DNA of 9,608 nt, taken from contig JAUWOX010000033.1 in NCBI GenBank assembly GCA_030611905.1, positions 1 to 9,608 on the forward strand. Reading direction: 5' to 3'. The translations under genes were made by a program, and so were the position numbers. Source of the stretch: a bacterium (GTDB taxonomy: Bacteria > Patescibacteriota > JABMPQ01 > JAQVVF01). Shown here one piece after another: positions 6,329 to 9,608 of this stretch (positions within the stretch are counted from its first letter, which is position 1; each line of letters opens with the position of its first letter). A model generated the notes under the pieces. The model was given only the letters and a program-made list of their open reading frames with translations. It was not told the origin of the DNA and ran no database searches.

Positions 6329-6357
6329 TTGCTCAAAAAAGCAGACTATTAGATAAT
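6329..6357 (+). promoter_or_regulatory. Candidate promoter for the FBPA/P gene
   Basis: TTGCTC (6329-6334) and GATAAT (6352-6357) are 17 bases apart; the -10 matches at five of six positions and the -35 keeps the TTG core. An alternative -35, TTGACT at 6321-6326, lacks a good -10 at standard spacing (GACTAT at 17). The leader would be about 70 bases and include the small GC hairpin at 6383-6400. Confidence 0.4.
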
Positions 6358-6420
6358 CGTTCTTTTTCATATCCATCCTATTGGGACGCTTCGCGCGCCC
6401 TCTTACAAAGCCCCCCGAAA

Positions 6421-6425
6421 AGGAG
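6421..6425 (+). promoter_or_regulatory. Shine-Dalgarno of the FBPA/P gene
   Basis: AGGAG (within AAAAGGAG, 6418-6425) ends 9 bases before the ATG at 6435 and decides this start over the upstream in-frame TTG at 6381. It is the only clear Shine-Dalgarno in the window. Confidence 0.8.
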
Positions 6426-6434
6426 AAAAGAAAG

Positions 6435-7538
6435 ATGAAAAACATGACTCTCTCCGTTATCAAAGCCGACATCGGTTCGGTCGGTGGACATATTATGCCA
6501 ACACAAGAAGTAATGGACGAAGTCGAAAGAGTTTTCAGAGATCAAGCAAAATGCTTGGATGTTTTTGTAAGTTTTACTGGTGATGACATCGCCATCCTTT
6601 GCAGTCATCTAAACGGCACTGATCATAAGGGCACCCATCAAGCAGCTTGGGAAGCATTCATTGCTGGAACTAGAGTTGCCAAATCCCAAGGCCTCTATGG
6701 CGCCGGGCAAGATCTCCTAGCAGATGCCTGCTCTGGAAACGTCAAAGGCCTCGGCCCCGCTGTTTGCGAAATGAATTTCGAAGAAAGACCCAATGAGTCA
6801 TTCCTTTTCTTTGCTGCTGACAAATGCGCTCCCGGCGCTTACAATTATCCCTTCTATTCAGCCTTTGCTGATCCAATGCATTGCGCTGGACTACTACTCA
6901 CCGCCAAGTTATTCCAAGGCTTCACCTTCACCATTATGGATGTCAACTGCACTGACCATGACCGTGTCATTCAGCTACAAACACCAGAAGACATCTATCG
7001 TCTGGCGGTTCTTCTCCGCGATGAAGGCAGATTTGTCATCGAAAGCATCTGCTCTCGAGCAACTGGTAATATCGCTGCTGTTGTTTCAACCACTCGACTC
7101 AAGCACATTGCCGGCAAATACGTAGGCAAAGATGATCCTGTCGCCCTAATTCGTGTCCAATCCGACTTCCCAGCTACCGGCGAAATCCTTTCTCCCTTTG
7201 CTACTTGTCACTTTGTTGCTGGAGCCATGCGCGGCAGTCACAATGCCCCACTCACTCCCGTTCCACACAATACGCCTGTTTCTTTCTTTGACGGACCACC
7301 CATTGTTTGCGGTCGTGCTTTCTCAATGAAAGGGGGTAAATTCACGCCATTTGCCGATGTCTTTGCTCGAGGCGATTCCACCTGGGATCTAGTCAGAGCA
7401 AAAGCTGCCCAAAAATTCTTGGATATGCGCGCTCAAGGCTTTTTCGGTCCAGCCATGCTTGGCATGGAGGAACTGGAATACGGCGGCATCACCGAAGTTC
7501 TTAAGGCCCTTGAACCCCGATGGAAAGATCGTACCTAG
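6435..7538 (+). CDS. Bifunctional fructose-1,6-bisphosphate aldolase/phosphatase (archaeal type, class V FBPase)
   Basis: The family condenses glyceraldehyde-3-phosphate and dihydroxyacetone phosphate to fructose-1,6-bisphosphate and dephosphorylates it to fructose-6-phosphate in one active site, making gluconeogenesis one-way. The 367-residue product matches family length (about 370-400). Visible motifs: VIKADIGSVGGH (Asp12, His19), TGDDIAIL (Asp50, Asp51), GAGQDLLADA (Gln92), FEERPNESF, AADKCAPGAYNYPFY (Asp129, Lys130), YVGKDDP (Tyr229, Schiff-base Lys232, Mg ligands Asp233/Asp234), RGDSTWD and MEELEYGG (Tyr349). Residues for both activities are therefore present. Start at 6435 is fixed by a strong Shine-Dalgarno. 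It is inverted between rpsG and fusA. Hand counts of 60-base lines give about 42-55% GC, against about 30-45% in fusA and tuf, suggesting transfer. Identification is firm. Confidence 0.95.
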   Translation: MKNMTLSVIKADIGSVGGHIMPTQEVMDEVERVFRDQAKCLDVFVSFTGDDIAILCSHLNGTDHKGTHQAAWEAFIAGTRVAKSQGLYGAGQDLLADACSGNVKGLGPAVCEMNFEERPNESFLFFAADKCAPGAYNYPFYSAFADPMHCAGLLLTAKLFQGFTFTIMDVNCTDHDRVIQLQTPEDIYRLAVLLRDEGRFVIESICSRATGNIAAVVSTTRLKHIAGKYVGKDDPVALIRVQSDFPATGEILSPFATCHFVAGAMRGSHNAPLTPVPHNTPVSFFDGPPIVCGRAFSMKGGKFTPFADVFARGDSTWDLVRAKAAQKFLDMRAQGFFGPAMLGMEELEYGGITEVLKALEPRWKDRT

Positions 7539-7541
7539 TAT

Positions 7542-7569
7542 AACTCCGCATCGCGATCCGGAGTTTTTT
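7542..7569 (+). terminator. Intrinsic terminator of the FBPA/P gene
   Basis: AACTCCG (7542-7548) pairs with CGGAGTT (7559-7565), and the 10-base loop contains the palindrome ATCGCGAT. The last stem bases run into TTTTTT followed by ATTTT. It begins 3 bases after the stop codon and is a textbook Rho-independent terminator. Confidence 0.88.
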
Positions 7570-7667
7570 ATTTTCCGAAATTTTTAAAGCAACACTAACT
7601 ATTAATGCAACGGTCCAATCTGCCTACCAGCAGACAAGACAAACAAAATCTCTAATTTTTAATCAAC

Positions 7668-7694
7668 AAAAAGACTCCCAAAGAGAGCCTTTTT
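7668..7694 (-). terminator. Terminator of the membrane-protein gene
   Basis: On the minus strand AAAAAGGCTCTC (7694-7683) pairs with GGGAGTCTTTTT (7679-7668) around a TTT loop: 12 pairs including two G-U. The U-run forms the outer part of the stem. It lies 22 bases past the stop of the proline-rich membrane protein. On the plus strand two positions mispair, so it acts mainly for the minus strand, though it faces the FBPA/P terminator and could back it up. Confidence 0.75.
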
Positions 7695-7715
7695 TAAATT
7701 ATATATAATCTATTA

Positions 7716-8210
7716 CTATTCTACAGGTGGTTCAGGTGGTTTTGGTGGTTCAGGTAGTTTTGGTGGTTCAGGTGGTTTTGGATCTGAAGATTCAGACACA
7801 TCTGGCTTTGATCCACCAATGCTTCCCAAATTCTTCCTCTTTACCAAAAAGTAATATAATATTGCAGCTAACCATGACCAACCAATAAAAAATGTAATAA
7901 TCAATGCCGCCAACCAAATACCCTTGTTATCAAAATCTCTTCTGAAACAATCAATCAGCATAATAATCCAGAAGATAAGGAAAAACAAACCTATCAACAA
8001 ACCAATCACTGCAATTACAATACCAACAATCCCCAATCCAAAAAGTCCCGCTGCCAATGCTTCCGCCTCTTCATTCGTTATAGGAGTAGTATTTCCATAA
8101 TCATAACTGTAATTGAATTCATAATCCAAGTCTTCTTCTTGCGCTAATGCGAAATTCAATCCTCCTAATAAAAGCGTTAAACACACTAAAAGAGAAACAA
8201 ATTTTTTCAT
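7716..8210 (-). CDS. Small exported/membrane protein, PLDc_N-like, proline-rich tail
   Basis: The 164-residue product is not a known member of the str cluster. Residues 1-23 form a signal peptide (MKKF, a hydrophobic core, then ALA before Gln24; signal peptidase I type). A short acidic, Tyr-rich segment follows (24-50). Two membrane spans lie at about 56-88 and 98-123; the motif IIMLIDCFRRDF, then NKGIWLAAL and LAAILYYFLVKRK resembles the phospholipase-D-nuclease N-terminal (PLDc_N) membrane domain. The tail is proline-rich, built of three 6-residue units KPPEPP, KLPEPP, KPPEPP. No catalytic domain is attached, so enzymatic activity is not implied; an envelope or docking role is a guess. It has its own promoter and terminator and lies between rpsG and the inverted FBPA/P gene. 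No Shine-Dalgarno is present. Confidence 0.8.
   Translation of the reverse strand: MKKFVSLLVCLTLLLGGLNFALAQEEDLDYEFNYSYDYGNTTPITNEEAEALAAGLFGLGIVGIVIAVIGLLIGLFFLIFWIIMLIDCFRRDFDNKGIWLAALIITFFIGWSWLAAILYYFLVKRKNLGSIGGSKPDVSESSDPKPPEPPKLPEPPKPPEPPVE
7726..7779. repeat. Three 18-bp tandem repeats encoding a Pro-Glu tail
   Basis: The unit GGTGGTTCAGGTGGTTTT occurs at 7726-7743, 7744-7761 (one base changed) and 7762-7779. It encodes KPPEPP/KLPEPP at the C-terminus of the membrane protein. Near-identity at DNA level suggests recent expansion, and copy number may vary between strains. Confidence 0.9.
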
Positions 8211-8294
8211 AATTAATAATTAATTTTTAATTTTAATATTTTATTTTCGAAATTTCTATGAGACAAGTCGACCAAGATCTATTGCCACACTTAT

Positions 8295-8323
8295 ATTATA
8301 ATAAAACTTTATATACTACGCAA
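8295..8323 (-). promoter_or_regulatory. Candidate promoter for the membrane-protein gene
   Basis: TTGCGT (8323-8318) and a perfect TATAAT (8300-8295) on the minus strand are 17 bases apart, just after the rpsG stop at 8336. Transcription would start near 8288 with a leader of about 78 bases. No terminator was found between rpsG and this point, so read-through from rpsL-rpsG is also possible. Confidence 0.55.
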
Positions 8324-8335
8324 TATGAAAAATAA

Positions 8336-8806
8336 TTAGCGAGCAAAATGCGCAAACGCCTTATTTGCCCTTGCCATTCTATGAGAAGAATCCTTTTTCT
8401 GCACAGCCACTCCTTGATTTTTCGACGCATCCCAGAGCTCAGTCGCCAACTTTTTATACATCGGCTGACCCTTCTTCGATTTAGCCGCTTCTATAATCCA
8501 CCGAAAAGCTAAAGAATTTTTTCTTTCTCCGCGAACTTCATAGGGGATTTGATAATTAGCTCCGCCAATCCTTCGTCCTTTAATTTCCAAATCAGGAGCC
8601 ACATTCCTTATCGCCATATCAAAAACTTCTAAAGGATCTTTCTTCGCCTTTTCAGAAACCAAATCAAATGCTCGATAAACAACTTTCCTGGCCAACCCCT
8701 TCTTTCCCTTCTTCATAATATTATTAATAAATTTGGTCACTATAATATTACCGTACTTTGGATCCAGCTTAATTTCTTTTTTATATTGTCTTTTACGTCT
8801 AGCCAT
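8336..8806 (-). CDS. rpsG: 30S ribosomal protein S7
   Basis: S7 nucleates assembly of the 30S head and contacts E-site tRNA and mRNA. The 156-residue product is the common bacterial length. It shows the basic N-terminus (MARRKRQYKK), the DPKYGNIIVTKFINNIM helix, the GRRIGGANYQIPYEVR beta-hairpin at about 76-91, LAFRWIIEAA, and the C-terminal HRMARANKAFAHFAR. It follows rpsL after 42 bases and shares its promoter. The next minus-strand gene is an unrelated membrane protein rather than fusA, so the usual rpsG-fusA link is broken. No Shine-Dalgarno is present. Confidence 0.98.
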   Translation of the reverse strand: MARRKRQYKKEIKLDPKYGNIIVTKFINNIMKKGKKGLARKVVYRAFDLVSEKAKKDPLEVFDMAIRNVAPDLEIKGRRIGGANYQIPYEVRGERKNSLAFRWIIEAAKSKKGQPMYKKLATELWDASKNQGVAVQKKDSSHRMARANKAFAHFAR

Positions 8807-8848
8807 GCTTTTATAATTTTATAATTTTCAATTTCACGCCTTCTTGCC

Positions 8849-9307
8849 TTATTTAGTCTTCTCAGCTACAGGAGCTTCCTTCTTCGCGCCTCCTGCTACT
8901 TTCTTTGCCCCATATTTACTCCTTTGCTGCATTCTCCCCTCAACTCCTCCAGTATCTAAAACACCTCGAACAACATGGTATCTAACTCCCGGAAGATCCT
9001 TCACTCTTCCACCCCGAACCAACACAACCGAATGCTCTTGAAGATTATGACCCTCACCTGGAATATAAGCAGTTACTTCCATTCCATTAGTCAATCTAAC
9101 CCTAGCAATTTTTCTTAAAGCTGAATTAGGTTTTTTAGGAGTCGTAGTAGTAACCTTAGTACAAACGCCTCGCTTGAATGGATTTCCTCTCTTAATATCT
9201 ACGTAGCGTTTTTTTATCTTATTAAAATCACGCTGCAATGCAGGCGCCTTTGATTTCTTTTTAGCAGATTTTCTCTTTCGTCTTACTAACTGATTTATTG
9301 TCGGCAT
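8849..9307 (-). CDS. rpsL: 30S ribosomal protein S12
   Basis: S12 lies at the decoding centre and controls accuracy. The product has 152 residues against 124 in E. coli. Part of the excess is an insertion between PALQ and KRGVC (about residues 26-44), of the kind seen in Gram-positive S12; the rest is a Lys/Ala-rich C-terminal tail from about 132. The decoding loops TTTPKKPNSA (54-63) and GGRVKDLPGVRYH (99-111) are intact, including the lysines whose change gives streptomycin resistance and Asp104, equivalent to the methylthiolated Asp of E. coli. It opens the rpsL-rpsG unit with a promoter directly upstream. The ATG gives the standard MPTINQLVR N-terminus; no Shine-Dalgarno is seen. Confidence 0.98.
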   Translation of the reverse strand: MPTINQLVRRKRKSAKKKSKAPALQRDFNKIKKRYVDIKRGNPFKRGVCTKVTTTTPKKPNSALRKIARVRLTNGMEVTAYIPGEGHNLQEHSVVLVRGGRVKDLPGVRYHVVRGVLDTGGVEGRMQQRSKYGAKKVAGGAKKEAPVAEKTK

Positions 9308-9348
9308 AAATAAAAACTCTAAATTTAAAACTTAAATACATTATATCC

Positions 9349-9376
9349 ATTTTATCAAAAAATAAAACATTGTCAA
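9349..9376 (-). promoter_or_regulatory. Promoter for rpsL-rpsG
   Basis: TTGACA (9376-9371, perfect) and TAAAAT (9354-9349, five of six) are 16 bases apart on the minus strand. A perfect TATAAT slightly downstream (9345-9340) lacks a -35 at usual spacing. The TGA stop of the preceding protease gene lies inside the -35 hexamer. Transcription would start near 9342, leaving a leader of about 35 bases. Confidence 0.7.
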
Positions 9377-9608
9377 GCTATAAACCTATCTATAATACCA
9401 ATAATCCAATAAAAGAAACGAGAAAAAATACTTCCGGCAAACAATAATAAACCGATTAAGATAAAAAAACCATATTTCTCCAAAAATATTTTTGCCCTTT
9501 CAGCCGAAGCCGGCAATATAGCAAACAACACTTTTGAACCATCTAGGGGTGGAATTGGTATAATATTAAAAGCCATTAAAATCGCATTGATTAAAATTAG
9601 AGTATACA
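9373..9608 (-). CDS. Site-2 protease family (M50) metalloprotease, C-terminal part
   Basis: Only the last 77 codons are inside the window; the frame stays open to the right edge, so the Met at 9576 is internal. The diagnostic motif NIIPIPPLDGSKVLF matches the N-x-x-P-x-P-P-L-D-G motif of M50 site-2 proteases, whose Asp is the third zinc ligand. A following helix (residues AERAKIFLEKYG) and a final hydrophobic span (FFILIGLLLFAGSIF) fit the C-terminal membrane segments. The family cleaves substrates within the membrane. The HExxH motif would be outside the window, so activity cannot be judged here. It ends with TGA, which supports the standard genetic code, and the stop overlaps the rpsL promoter. 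Confidence 0.88.
   Translation of the reverse strand, partial: YTLILINAILMAFNIIPIPPLDGSKVLFAILPASAERAKIFLEKYGFFILIGLLLFAGSIFSRFFYWIIGIIDRFIA

Larger units (their letters stand above)
6117..6434. other. Divergent fusA / FBPA-P intergenic region
   Basis: This 318-base spacer holds the 5' leaders of two divergent genes and no supported coding region. From the fusA side it contains an A/T tract, a long imperfect inverted repeat (6142-6242), a minus-strand promoter, a plus-strand promoter, a short GC hairpin (GGG-a-CGC pairing with GCG-cg-CCC, 6383-6400) and the FBPA/P Shine-Dalgarno. TTGACT occurs on both strands (6285-6280 minus, 6321-6326 plus) within an interrupted inverted repeat. Confidence 0.6.

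Noticed and set aside
6381..6434. Upstream TTG start for FBPA/P adding 18 residues
   Set aside because: The ATG at 6435 follows a strong Shine-Dalgarno and gives the family start just ahead of SVIKADIGS; the extra stretch covers the Shine-Dalgarno itself.
9373..9576. Treating the 67-codon frame as a complete small membrane protein
   Set aside because: The frame remains open to the window edge and carries the internal NxxPxPPLDG motif of M50 proteases, so it is the end of a larger gene.
1..9608. Alternative genetic code with TGA read as Gly or Trp, as in some Patescibacteria
   Set aside because: All conserved genes lack in-frame TGA, and the M50 gene ends at TGA at the expected place.

Overview
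The window looks like part of an AT-rich Candidate Phyla Radiation (Patescibacteria, probably Parcubacteria-like) genome. The clues are the compact str/S10-type ribosomal gene order on one strand, short lysine-rich extensions on several ribosomal proteins, a site-2 protease beside rpsL, and almost no Shine-Dalgarno sequences. The taxonomic call is inference; no rRNA is present. The code appears standard: TAA, TAG and TGA all serve as stops.

Layout, reading the minus strand from right to left: the 3' end of an M50 site-2 protease; rpsL-rpsG; a small secreted or membrane protein with a proline-rich tail; a plus-strand gene for an archaeal-type fructose-1,6-bisphosphate aldolase/phosphatase (FBPA/P); fusA followed closely by a Phd/YefM-like antitoxin gene; tuf-rpsJ; and rplC-rplD-rplW, with rplW cut by the left edge. 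This is the classical order rpsL-rpsG-fusA-tuf-rpsJ-rplC-rplD-rplW, interrupted at two places: between rpsG and fusA (membrane gene plus inverted FBPA/P) and between fusA and tuf (antitoxin-like gene plus a repeat-rich spacer).

The minus-strand genes supply the translation machinery: S12 and S7 of the 30S subunit, EF-G, EF-Tu, S10, and L3, L4 and L23 of the 50S subunit. The long operon seems to be split into several transcription units. There are good sigma70-type promoters before rpsL, before the membrane gene, before fusA and (two in tandem) before tuf. There is a hairpin terminator after tuf and a long hairpin with a short U-rich tail between rpsJ and rplC.

The most notable points are: (1) EF-G has both guanine-recognition motifs altered (G4 reads NKIN, and the G5 Ser-Ala is replaced by Gly-Asp) while the rest of the protein looks normal; (2) FBPA/P is more GC-rich than its neighbours, is the only gene here with a strong Shine-Dalgarno, and keeps both aldolase and phosphatase residues, which suggests acquisition by transfer; (3) an antitoxin-like gene without a toxin sits inside the elongation-factor cluster; (4) two intergenic hairpins flanking rpsJ share a 10-base sequence. 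I see no CRISPR array, transposase, tRNA or rRNA, and no clearly new multi-gene system.
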